A stretch of DNA of 60,000 nucleotides, taken from contig NMRA01000461.1 of the NCBI GenBank assembly GCA_002633005.1, forward strand, positions 64,001 to 124,000, read 5' to 3'. This stretch comes from Phoronis australis (lineage: Eukaryota; Phoronida; Phoronidae). The notes under the pieces are model-generated. The model did no database searches. It saw nothing but the letters and a program-made list of their open reading frames with translations, and had not been told where the DNA came from. Position numbers and translations under genes: made by a program. Positions 22,655 to 34,000 of the stretch are shown piece by piece. Numbering within the stretch: position 1 is the stretch's first letter; every line of letters starts with the position of its first letter.

Positions 22655-24610
22655 CTTAAAATCTACTTAGAAGTAATCTTTTTGATCCGAAGTTTTGAGT
22701 ATAAATAAACTGTTTACCCAATAATAAAACAATGTTTTTAAAATTTTCCTTTATACCAAAAAGCCTAAAATAACGTTGCTGCAGGAGAGAGTACCGACAC
22801 ATTAGGGATTTGCTTTGTTTAAAATTTTGTTATTAACTTTTGTCCAAAATGAATTTACTGTTTCACATTCCCAAAATAAGTGTTTCAAAGTCTCTTTCGA
22901 TTGTCTACAACAGGAACAAGACTCGACATCCGTAACTTGAAATATTTTAAAAACGAATTAGTAGTCAAAATTCCCCTCAAGGGTCTGAACTGAAGCCACC
23001 TAATTCTATGGTCTATTGTTGTGTTATATAAAAGGGAATAAACATCTTCCTATGAAAAATTATCAGTATTTATGTTCAGTTTTTTGCCCCATTTGGACTC
23101 CGCTTTTGAGACTTCGGAATTATGATTGATTTGTGTAAAGATATGCTGACACCCTTTCCCACCACTTTTCAGTTTCATTGTTGGCAAAACAGGACAATAC
23201 GCATCAAAACAAACAACTCAATCGATACCACATAACGTTGGCACTGAAATATCACTGAAATTAGACTATTATAGTCCATGAACTTCGTTTTGATGCGTAA
23301 AACATCCGCAATAAATCTATAGTTCAAGATATAACCGTCTTTGGAAAACAAGCCCTTTATGAAGACTATTCATCCATTGCACCACTTCCTGTAGAAAATA
23401 CTTTTTGCCCCGACCTGCAGGTCACTGCTAAGCCATAAAGGATGATTAAGAAAATCTATCTGATTTTTGATCTTCGAACAATTTGCAAAGGAAATCACAC
23501 GTTCAAAAAAATCTTTCCAGAAATGATGGTCAATATTAGCAATATTTATCTTGAGAAAGTCGACTCCATACTTGGTAAAATTTTAACTCAGGAAAAATCA
23601 AATGAAACAAACAGGCAGTCTTAAAATGACCATTTACAAATTTTGTTAGCATGTTAATTTTTAAAGTCTCCTTCATTATATTTACAAACATCTCGGGAGC
23701 GCTTAATTTTGTCACTGCGACATTGCCATAGGAGTTCAAAAATTATTTTAAGTACTGTTGTTCTACAAGGTGTTTCGAAGGCTGCGGCAAGGATATCAGA
23801 AGAAGCGCCTTGATTACTGTAATCCTCCTGAAAGGCGTCAACATTCTCTTGGACCAATTTTTCAAAATTAATTCAATATCTTTCAATTTTTCCAAGTAAT
23901 TCTGGTCTGCCATACCAAGTAAGCTGATTTGGAAATTAATGCCCAAGAGCATGGAATTTGTTTTGGTCCATGATAACTGTTCTCTGACAGAAATATTTTC
24001 AGCACTGTTCGCAATACTGCCAAACCAAATGGCTTTTGTTTTTTCTGCAATAACCCTGAGGCTGGAGAAATGAGCACAAATATTTAGAACATTTAAAGCA
24101 GTGCGTAAAGACATCTCTGATCCATCTAGAAAAATAGAAGTATCATCAGCATATTGAGTTAGTAAGTACTCACGATCCACAATTTTGATTCCATTTCTAT
24201 TTTTGTCTGATCACGAGAGCCAAATTTTCCGCATGAATAATAAATAGATAAGGAGATAATGTGTCACCTTGTCTGACTCCACTCTGAATATTAAACCGGT
24301 TCGCCATTAACAATGACACATGATTTGATATTTTTGTAGAAAACTTTGACCCATCTCTTAATTGGCCACCCAAATTTAAGAAAAGATAAAGCTTTTTCAA
24401 TAAAACTCCAAGACAAAGAGTGAAAGGCTTTTTCAAAATCTATAAGAAGTAGTAGCCCAGGTATTTGAATCTTCTGGGAATAATAGAACAGCACACGAAT
24501 GTTATCAGTCACGTTCCTTCCCGGGATGTAGCCACTCTGATCCTCATGAATAATTTAAATTCCGTGATCTGAAACGAGAGTTGTAGCAAAATAATCTTGT
24601 CGGAACTGCT
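22655..24610 (-). mobile_element. L1-like non-LTR retrotransposon, decayed (copy 2)
   Basis: This copy preserves the RT better than copy 1. HEDQSGYIPGRNVTDNIRVL and DFEKAFHSLSW lie at 24560-24400. SGVRQGDTLSPYLFI (~24280) is the fingers/palm motif. LTQYADDTSIFLDGSE (~24160) contains the catalytic YADD. It is followed by EKTKAIWFGS and LLGINF (~24040-23930) and RITVIKALLLISLP (~23800). The Cys/His knuckle follows at about 22820-22920. Frameshifts separate these blocks, and the 5' endonuclease domain is absent, so it cannot be active. It lies in the intron between CCP3 and CCP4, at the position matching copy 1. Confidence 0.88.
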
Positions 24611-24693
24611 TGCCTTGTTAGGAGATCAATGTTCATCTAAGACTGGCAAAAGCGATACGACAGTAAAAATTACATCTCAAATTATTGACTTAC

Positions 24694-24870
24694 TAGCACA
24701 TTCAAGTGGTACTCCAGTCCAGTTACCATCAGCATCGCAGGAACGTATTCGGTTACCACCAGATTGCTGATATCCAGTGTAGCAAAAGTATTGGGCTGTT
24801 CCTTCATAAAGATCCGAGCTAACTTCAACAGTGCTTTTGGGGTTGTTGCCTGGCTTTCCGCATTTTTTCC
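24694..24870 (-). CDS. Sushi/CCP domain exon (CCP3)
   Basis: The 177-nt, phase 1-1 exon reads KKCGKPGNNPKSTVEVSSD, LYEGTAQYFCYTGYQQSGG, RIRSCDADGNWTGVPLECA. Four framework cysteines and the Trp-Thr-Gly strand are intact. The acceptor is TTATAG above 24870 and the donor GTAAGTC. The NIT and NTT sequons of its duplicate (10462-10638) are altered here to NRI and KST, so glycosylation should differ between copies. NWT is kept. Confidence 0.93.
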
Positions 24871-26332
24871 CTATAATTTTCAATGGTAGTATGAAGTATA
24901 ATTAGATAAATCAGACAGAACGGCCATAATTAAGACATGCTTCTAATAAAATTTATTCAGTACGTTAATTGACCAGGGAGTCGTTGATTGATTTGCCTTG
25001 GTTTGGAGACTGGTAGAGATATTCAACCAGAAGTTTTTGAAATCCTCAGCAATTTTCCCTTTTCCTAAAACAACAAAAAAGCGTCCCTCCCATTGGAAGA
25101 AACATCGAGCATGTTTGGCAAAATCACTCAAACATTCCAAAATTTCCATGTAGTATATTTTCAACATTGGATAAATTCGTGTGGTTAGGGAGCTGAGGGG
25201 CTGAGGTACTGACTTGGGTTGAAAGACACTATTCACGTGCAAATCGTGTTTTACATCCATATATTAGATGCAAACCTATATAGTGAATTTTATCGATTGA
25301 TCTATTCAGCGAAACAACAGATACTTGTGTGGTAAAAAACCGTTCTTGTTAAGGTGGGAACACATGGAATTGTACGTGGGTGCGTTTCTGCAAATTTGTT
25401 TCAATGTTAACGAGATTTGGTTGTTAAGTAGTGACGAGAAATGGAGTCACATGACATTTAAAAATTGCAAGTCTTGGATTGTTTCTACGGGACAGTATAG
25501 CACTTGAGAGAATTTTAAAAAATACGTAGTAATTTTCGAAATATTTCAATACAACATCAACTGTGAAAACTTCAGCACGAATATGCGCGTCTAGGTTTAT
25601 AGTCTGAGACCCGATTTGTCCAAAGGTACGAAAGTCCGAGTCAATCCAAATCCTTGTCTATTCGGGCTAAAACCGGAATGTGGATTATCGTTTTTTATTT
25701 GTGCTTGCAATTTTATCAGGCAATGCTGGTTAGTCTGCAGCATTGGTAGTCCGAAGGAACGGCGGTGCGAGTGGCGACATTGTAAACCTGGGTAAAGTTT
25801 GCCAAGGTTATCCCTTTTCGTTAATAAGATAGCTAAATGCAGAACAATTTGCTTTGCCATAGGAAATCTTTTCTATGATGGATTTAAAAGATTTTAGTGA
25901 AAATGTTTCAGTTCATCTGATATATTTTGTTTGATACCAACTGCCGTTTTATCGGAAATTTCAGAAAAACTTCAAATGTGAGTATTTTTTTCTGAAAAAC
26001 CTCCCTCAAAAAGCGCGAACTTTGGAAACAATCTCTTGTTTACTACCAGACACAACTGCACACAGTATTAAGGGAAACAGAATTATATTCCAATGACGGT
26101 GAAAAAATGATTTGCAACTTATCAGAATAAAAAGACCAAGTTATTTGAGCAGTAGCATTCTTGAACCAACATTGCAAAAGCAAATTCAAAATAAAATGTG
26201 AAATTCACATACCGGGATAAAATGCATTATACATGTAGCTATCGAAATCTGACCAGTTGTTAAAAACACAAATTTAAAATTACATAAAGCTTTCCTTACA
26301 AAAAGCATTTCAGTCTCTATTCAGATACTTAC
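24871..26332 (-). other. Intron, duplicate of 10639-12103
   Basis: Homologous along its length to the intron of unit 1, with substitutions and small indels. No gene or RNA was found. Confidence 0.7.
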
Positions 26333-26509
26333 TTGTGCACTTAAGTGCTTCTCCCGACCATTTCTTACTAGCATTGCATGTACGTGTTATACTGCCACCA
26401 TATTGCGTGTATCCGGTGACGCAAGAGTAACTGGCTGTTCCTTTATAAACGTTCGACGTAGTTTCAACGCTGGTGTTGGGGTCAGTGTCTGGTTTACCGC
26501 AATTTACTC
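26333..26509 (-). CDS. Sushi/CCP domain exon (CCP2)
   Basis: The 177-nt, phase 1-1 exon reads VNCGKPDTDPNTSVETTSN, VYKGTASYSCVTGYTQYGG, ITRTCNASKKWSGEALKCT. The acceptor is AATTCACAG above 26509 and the donor GTAAGTATC. It differs from its duplicate at 12104-12280 only at a few bases, including an Arg/Lys change before the Trp-Ser-Gly strand. All four cysteines are kept. Confidence 0.94.
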
Positions 26510-26749
26510 CTGTGAATTGCAGTTAATATCATGTTTATTACGTGGAAAGTTCTGGAATTTGTTAACAACAAATTAACGTTATGACCGAATCGGTGCTAAT
26601 CTTAGAGGCAGTAAATCACAATTTTAGAATCATACACGGAAATGGAAACATATCACACGTATTATCAGAAAAAACAATTTCCAGCCAAAAACGTCCCTTT
26701 AAGGATTCTTTGCTGTGCAACAAAAGCGTTGGTTCACTGGCCGTACAAT

Positions 26750-27105
26750 AATTGAATTGTGTTCTGAAATTGCATTAGGGTTGTCTTTACTTGATATACT
26801 ATTACAGTGTATTTGCTTTTCCGACTTCGAATCCAGCCTTCTGTAAATTCTCATGACTGTTCCGTCAACAGTGGTGCTTATCAGCATTGTCACAGGATAA
26901 TGCAGATCTCACATAAACAAATAAATGTGCTACAATATGAATGTTTCCATACAACTGCGGCATTATGCTGCCGCCAATTCAAAAATACGGTAACTGAAAC
27001 ACATGTAAGACATTAAAATATTGGTGGCACAACCACAGTTGAATTGACCTGCGTAAAAGTCACTAAACATTGGCGTTTGCTGGGTTATTTGTTGCGTGAG
27101 ATACC
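26750..27105 (-). other. Intron sequence, nothing recognised
   Basis: Single-copy sequence beyond the duplication break. The short open frames on both strands have no domain features. Confidence 0.6.
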
Positions 27106-27260
27106 AGATTATTACATGTTCTCAGCCGTTATCCCCCGTTATCTAAAGCCCTCGTAGATTTTGGAGAATTATCACCATCGGGGCTAACGCCCCTCGGGCG
27201 ATATTTCTCCAAAATCCACTCGGGCTCTCGGGGGATAACGACTTCGCCATGTAATAATCT
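27106..27260. repeat. Foldback (palindromic) element
   Basis: The ends AGATTATTACATG and CATGTAATAATCT are perfect inverted repeats. Inside them, CGTTATCCCCCG pairs with CGGGGGATAACG and GATTTTGGAGAA pairs with TTCTCCAAAATC. A GGGGC/GCCCC stem closes a four-base loop near 27185. The whole 155 bases could form one long hairpin. There is no coding capacity; it is probably a MITE-like element. Confidence 0.8.
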
Positions 27261-29677
27261 ATATTTATACCGCAATATTAGCGTAGAATGGCAGATACAA
27301 CCGTGTAATAACCCATGAAGGTATCTCGCTAGCGAGATAACATTTTGGCGGGAAAACGAGGCCGGATTCGAACACTGGCCTCAAGAATTGCGAGTCGCCG
27401 ACATTACCACTACACCACCCAGCGGCTGACGTCATCGAACGTGAAAATAGAATGCTTAAATGAGCACGCGCAACAATCGCATGTTCAGCAAAGGGCATTG
27501 TACCGATCTACCTTTCTCGACTGGCCTCGGCTTTGCAACTACTTTTTATGTCAGAGGCCCGGGATCGGAGGTGTTAACCTTTTAAGAAAAGCCTAGCTAT
27601 GTTTTTCAAATAATGATTTTACTCATAACCAATTGAAAATTTAAACAAAATGGAAATAAAATGAATCTGTAAATTAAGGTTTAGCTACTACAACATGCAA
27701 GTGAAGATCTTAATTGAAGTCAATTGTTATTGATACAAATTGGGACCAAACAGAAATGCAAAAACACCATTTAACTTATTTGACCCTATGATGGCACCTA
27801 TTTTGTTTTAAGGTGCTTAATTGTGGGGTACAACCCATTAAAAGAACTTGAAAGTGTTCTGCTTGCGTGTTATATTGCCTGGCTATCGAGTACAGCTATC
27901 AAGACAACAAATGTTTTGCAAAAGCTGAATGCGGACGTTTTGACTTGTGTGTGACATACATGTACAAACCCATTATCTGTTTGAAATTGTTGAAAGTGAA
28001 TGACGATAGATTGCTGTGGCAATGTTACATAGTTATGCCTGGCCATAATTTGAACGATCAAAAGAACTAGTGTACTTTAGTAAAATATGTATTATTCACA
28101 ACAAGCTAAGGCTATCGGATATGAATTTTCAGTTGTGGCCGTCTTCACTTGCAAATACGCCTAAATATTAATTTTTACCGTTCACTTAAATCTAAAGTAA
28201 CATGCCGATCTTTAAATCAAGTACTTGCAATATTAAAATTGAAGTGTTCCACGTTCGAATGAGTAGACGATAAAATATACCTCGACCATAAAAAATGTGA
28301 AGCTTCTAACTCGGTTAAAATTGGAACAGATATGCCCTTTTTAGTTGATTGTCCTGTCGTTGCTGACATATTGAAATAGTTATTGACATAATGTATTGTT
28401 AGGAATAAAGACGTTTAGGACCTTTTGGGTTCAGACATTGTGTATTATCGAAGAATTACAGCGTACTTCATTCAACAAGCAATGACAACTAGGAGCAAAT
28501 TATCATATGGCGAGATAATTCTGTTTGCATATCAATACATGTATGTTGGACTGTGCAAATGGCCCTATGAATTTTGAAATAAATTGTTCGTTGAGTTGTT
28601 GTTTGCTTGTTTGAAGGCTAAGAATGACGATGTTTTCTGAGCCTGTAAGGCGTGAAAATTTGCACACCAGTTTGCCGTTGACCCTTTTGTTACTCAGTTT
28701 TGGTTTTAAGTGGATAGTTGAAATTCAGCAGGAAACTCGAGCATTTTTCGGACACTTCAAATTTGTTAAGAATCTGTCTGGTTGACACCTGATTCCTGTA
28801 ATTTGAAGAGTTTTGGAAGTCTTAATGCAATTTCTCAAGGTAGGTAATGAATCTTGCATTTTTTGTAAGACGCGCCTAGGGGTTGCACTTATGCATTGTA
28901 CTTCTGCTTTTTGTATGTAGTAATAGCAAAAATGTGCATCCAGGACTATCCCTGCATACATATCAGGAGCCTCCTTTCCTTGATCACATTGAATTACCCA
29001 AGTTGTCAATGGTACATTCGTTACCCAATTTCCAAAAACGAAAACAAAACTCTGAATTCAAGTAATAGGCTGAATAGTTAATATAGCGGTTTTGCAATGT
29101 GCACGCTTATCACAGATGAAATAAGTTTTGAGTTTGTGCAAGCAGCCCATGTGTCTGCAATTTAGTCTTCAACTTACGTTTAATTTGCTTCAACTTATGG
29201 CTAATTGGTAACCTAGAATTTAAATGCAAGAACACATCTTATGTTTGATCTTGACATTATTAACTATTCTTGTTTGAAGCACAACGAACATTTGGTTTTG
29301 GTGGAGATTTCTGACGTCAGAGTACACGTTTCCTTGCAGGAAATTAGCTATCGACATGTGCTGGTTTTTTGCTGTAATCTGAAGTTAGTGATTTTTCGGT
29401 TTTAAGCAAGCTTATTTTACAAACTCATAATTTAAAAATATTCATACTGAAATTAAATTATTTAAAAATCACTAAAGAAGCTGTCATGGGCGGGCTAAGC
29501 AGAGCTTCGGAAATGGTTTGGTACTGTCTACGAAAAATCCGGATGTGTACAAAGGTCGTCTACGATGAATGTCAAAAAATAAACTTGATGGGTTTGAACA
29601 CTTGTGTTTGCAAATCGCCACAGGTAGTTTGATAAGATAACGTGAAAGAAGGTATTCAAATATTTGTTTGGTGCTGA
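27261..29677 (-). other. Intron sequence with a tRNA-like relic, no exon recognised
   Basis: Apart from the tRNA-like sequence at 27352-27426 and a perfect ATCTCGCTAGCGAGAT palindrome at 27322-27337, I see no structured feature. No CCP, EGF or MAM signature was found. Confidence 0.5.
27352..27426 (-). repeat. tRNA-derived SINE head or tRNA pseudogene
   Basis: The minus strand has TGGTGTAGTGGTA (A-box-like, 27405-27417) and GTGTTCGAATCC (B-box-like, 27364-27375) at near-tRNA spacing. The 3' part GGCCTCG pairs only partly with the 5' GCTGGG. It lies about 90 bases from the foldback element. Confidence 0.5.
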
Positions 29678-29835
29678 TTTCGTTAAGTTCCGTGCACATG
29701 TGAGTGAAAATTCTGAGCAAAACGATGTTCATAGCCTAACTTTATACTTTCTTGTGCAGTTTAATTTGTGACATCAGTGATGATCGAGGAACAGATAAAC
29801 TCAAAGTGTCTGATTTTTATTTGCCGGTTTCGCGT
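29678..29835. repeat. Dispersed repeat, copy of 15030-15185
   Basis: Same unit as at 15030, with an extra CTTTCTTGTGCAGTTTAATT. It ends at GGTTTCGCG, exactly where the SINE-containing repeat begins. Confidence 0.75.
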
Positions 29836-30434
29836 TTATATATTTGCTATATCTTGTTAACAACTACTGGTAATCTGCTGGTTATATAATTTTCCAAATA
29901 CGATTAGAAAAAATCAAAACTCTGCTTATATGGGAAACATGATGTAAAAGGTGGCCGAAAACAGTAGTTGTACACAGCAGCTCAGTGGTACATGTAAGAG
30001 TACTAGACCGGCAATCCAGAGGCCTGTGGATCGATTACCAGTTGGGGTGCCCGATTTTTCTGTTTTTATTTGATACGATAAACTATAGGTACATGTAAAC
30101 ATCATCATGTACATTTACTTGTAAATTTATGGTTATTGACTTGTCCAAATCTCGTGTGGAAAAGGAGAGAAGTCGCTCGTGTGATATGTGACATAACAGT
30201 TGGCTGCAAAAAGTAAGAACATTGTACACTAGTACCAGGTCCTCAGAGGCCCAGTGGAAAGTGTCCTGGACCAGCAATCTAGAGACCAGTCGGTCTATTT
30301 CCAATATCAGTTTCTGAATTTTCCGTAGTTTATTGGTATAGGGTTGTATAATTCCCTCAGAGTTTGTATGAACACCGGAGAACAATTTGTGAAAAAAGAA
30401 ACATGAAATGATATTTAGCAGTCGCCTTTTCAAG
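29836..30434 (+). repeat. Dimeric tRNA-like SINE, uninterrupted copy
   Basis: The first tRNA-like unit is at about 29977-30050: GCTCAGTGG, GTAAGAGTACTAGACC, then GATCGATTACC. It is followed by TTTTTCTGTTTTTATTTGAT. The second unit is at about 30241-30310: CCCAGTGGAAAGTGTCCTGG, then GTCGGTCTATTTCC. It is followed by TTTCTGAATTTTCCGTAG. It shows the empty target of the element inserted at 20849. Confidence 0.7.
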
Positions 30435-30476
30435 TTCCGGTTTGGGTTTATCAAGGATAGATAATAATTTGCTTAC

Positions 30477-30653
30477 CAGTACAAACCAGTGGTGATCCTG
30501 ACCATTTACCGTAAGCATCACACGTACGCGTTCCGTCACCAGCCAATCTTTCGTATCCTTCATCACAAGAATAACTCGATATTCCTTCATAAACTTCGGA
30601 TGTAGTGTTAACAGTTGAATTAGGGTTGACATCAGGCGGTCCACATACTTTCC
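30477..30653 (-). CDS. Sushi/CCP domain exon (CCP1, first of the array)
   Basis: The 177-nt, phase 1-1 exon reads KVCGPPDVNPNSTVNTTSE, VYEGISSYSCDEGYERLAG, TRTCDAYGKWSGSPLVCT. Four cysteines and the Trp-Ser-Gly strand are present. Sequons NST and NTT predict glycosylation. The acceptor is ATACTTTTAG above 30653 and the donor GTAAGC below 30477. It follows the EGF exon in phase 1 across an intron of about 10 kb that holds the complex repeat block. Confidence 0.93.
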
Positions 30654-31059
30654 CTAAAAGTATTCAAGTTGCCAAGGTATTTAAAATGAGCCTTTAAGAT
30701 CACAAAATGTTGAGTTGAAACCTGATTTAAATAAAGTTTACTTGTTGATGTGACACCAAAACCGTTGCTCAGAATCTCCATGGCAGGATTGCTGAACTCT
30801 TTGTCTTATATTTTACGGATGGCATGTTAAGACATCGGTGCAGCATGTTGCGGAAGTGAGCACTTTCGGATATGCTGCACTTTGATATCACGAACAGCGT
30901 TCACCCTGCACAATTTCTATTTCCGGTATGCAATACGTGAGGAGATGACAGAGGTGACATGGGAATTCTTTCATTTATTGACCCTTGAAAATTACGAAAC
31001 GTATGTGTGATTCTTCTATACATGCTATGGCACAAAATGATAATATAACGTCAAATACA
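30654..31059 (-). other. Intron sequence, nothing recognised
   Basis: The start of the roughly 10-kb intron between the EGF exon and CCP1. No repeat or RNA is seen before the repeat block at 31060. Confidence 0.6.
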
Positions 31060-34000
31060 GGTATTATTCTGCGCGTACAAGCGCAGAGAACGTTCCTGGG
31101 TTTTCTTCAATTTTAGTCTTATTCTTCTTATTACTCTGCGCGTGTATGCGCAGAGTACTGTAGTTCCTGGGTTTTCTTCTATTTTATCCTTATTCTCATT
31201 CTTATTCTTATTCTTCTTCCGACCAACTTCGAGGCTTAAAGGAGAATGCCACTCAAAAACAACCTATTTTGTTTCAATTTAGATCGAGTAGTTCTACTCG
31301 ATAACGGCATGTTCGGTTGCGTTACCTGACACCTGACGGCAGACGGACTTGTTGAAATTATCCAATGACGTAATTGGTTTCACACGCTGTCTGTTCAGAA
31401 ATTTACAACACGGGTTAGTGGTGTAAGCTTATTGCTTTAATTCATAGTTTAACACCAATAAATCATCAAACTTCGATATGAAGCCCTTAAAAATACATCG
31501 AGTTCTTTAAAAAAAACATGTTGTTCTATTTCGCTGTTACGGATGTACTGGTATATGGGTACACGCAGCCTACAAATGCCAATTTACCAAGATTCATAGC
31601 AGGAGTTTGGGGTGTGTCAGTAGGAGATAAAATCGAGGTATTCTTCCGTGAAATACAGACATGAGAACCTAGATCTGTGTTGTTTATACTTGTAATTTTG
31701 AACACACAAAACGCTTGTTATCCAAACCAGTGGCTCGGAACCCGATAAGGCCCGTCGCGGCCGGACTGACTCGTTATCCCGGGCACTGGCTCGGAAACCG
31801 ATCAGGCACGTTGCGGCCACCGGGACTGGCAAGAACATAAACCAGCTTGAGTTGGAAACTAAATCTCCAGTCACGAAATGACTATAATAGTGAGCCAAAG
31901 AAATTAGTTATGTGAAATAGCCACGAAGCTTAAAATCAACTTACTTGTCGGGGCCGAGCCGCGAAGTCGGGTTCCCCTTCCACAGACCGTCAGGGCAAAG
32001 GTTGTTCAGTAACAATGGTTTGAATAATGTATTTGTATTTCTAAATAAAGATTCCCCCACCATGTGACCATAGCATATAAAATCGAGTAATTGTTTCACA
32101 ACAGCTCTCTGTCAGCAAGCACTGAATAAGCGTGCGCGCACACGGCCTCGGTGCCTTTGCTGTCGGCATCAAAAGCCGATAACGCAGTGGTTTATTCATT
32201 GCTGGCTTCTCAAAACATTTACACTCACGAGCACTCCAAGGCACTACAAAACGTATCTAATGAGAAACTTAAGGCTTTGTTTCAGTTTCATATAAGCATT
32301 GGTTAGGATCATTTTAGGATGAGAATAATTCATTTTGAAACAGAATGCAGAATAATAAACGTCTACATGGTAACTCGTCCGGTGCCAATGCCGATTTAGT
32401 CAAGAGCTCATCCGACAAAAACTTCAGGGGTCGGACCGTTAGGTTTCACAGGCTATCAGTTCAAACCAGAATACACTGATCAAAAATACTAGAGAAGGGC
32501 CGTGAACATGCATAGGCAACGGAACGTATGGAGTTCTTTGCTGAGACTGAAGTCCTCAGAGAAATCACTGTCGACGAAATGCCGACCACAGACACGGAGA
32601 TGTTTCACGGCCTCATACTTGCTATTAATAGCATACCTTTCATTCTTCACTACCGCGAGCCATTTCCTAAGGATTTTGGAATCTCGAGGAAGTCGAAAAA
32701 ATATACACCCTCTTTCTTCGCAGCGTCATAGTTCGGACAAGTGGGAACCGATACACCGCAATATAGCGGCATTCACTCTGAAGACGAACCACTGACGTCA
32801 CTGCGTCGCATCTCACCTTCCTCACAGGTTAACGCAACACCTCTTGGCAAGGTGAGGTCGACCGTATAAGAGGCGACGTGGATATAGACCAATTAAGACG
32901 ATAAAAAGACTAATTAAATCGGGTGGCAGTCTCCTTTAATAACTCCAAATTGGGTGCAGCTACGTTCTTTAAATTCAGCAAATCATTTTTGACAAAAATA
33001 AATTTTGATTCGTTATATAATCATATTAAGTATTGCACCTGAAGAGCTCATTTGGTGCAGAGGTCATATATATTTTCAAAATGCTACTCCTTTTTTATTT
33101 TAAAAGCTATTCTTTTCAAATTCGGTACACTGGTTTAAGTCAATAAGGAGATTCAAAAAATTATTTTAATAAGTAATCGGGTCATCCAATCAGGTTAAAC
33201 AGGTCAAAGTTCATTAGGTGCAAACTAAGATTTTGAGCTAGACACTTTAAATTCACAGGTCTGATTGGCACAGGGTATTCAATTTGGAATCCAAAGTTTC
33301 AGGTTATCTAGTGTAAACATGGGGTCATTAGGTGCATTTTTCTTCTGAAAATTTGACCTTTTCATTCACCAAGTATTCTGATGTGTCAACTGTTAGACAA
33401 CTGTGATTCTCAGCATTAAACACATTTTTCATGGACTTTGCAATAAGTTTCCTTGCTTATAATGCACCGGATAGCGTAGATTAGTGCAAAGGTCATCTAA
33501 CGTTCAAACTGTTATATCTCACGTTTTTCAAGGAATTCTTTTCAGTTGTAGTACTCTGGGGCAAGTCAACATGCCAATTGAACACCCTACTTTACTACGC
33601 AATAGACCTAACCAATCAGAAAAATAGGTCAAAGGTTATCGAGTGCAAACTAAAATTTTGAGTTAGAGACTTCAAAATTACATATCTGTTTACTAAATGC
33701 GATTGAGTTTGAATTCTAAATTTTCAGGCCATTTGGTGCACCCATGGGGTCATTAGGTGCATTTTTCTTCTGAAAGTTTGACGAAATCATTCATGTTGTA
33801 ATCTGAAGTGCTTAAAGCAAAACATCTCTGATTCTTAGCATCAACCACACTTCTAATTGAGATGAGAATTTTTCCCTTATCGGAGCTCATAATGCACCGG
33901 AAGAGGTCAATTAGTGGAAAGGTAATCAAAATATTAACATGTAATTTCTCCTACAATTTTAAAGAAGTCCTTGTCATATTGTTAAAGGGGTTGCTGTCAA

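Larger units (their letters stand above)
22363..26749. repeat. Segmental duplication, unit 2
   Basis: This is the counterpart of 7233-12511. It carries the CCP exons at 24694-24870 and 26333-26509 and the second RT relic. It lacks the 0.7 kb found at 7513-8200: the sequence passes directly from TATGTCTCCAC to TTAAAATCTACTTAGAAG. Confidence 0.9.

Noticed and set aside
27352-27426. Functional tRNA gene
   Set aside because: Acceptor stem mismatched and embedded beside a foldback element.
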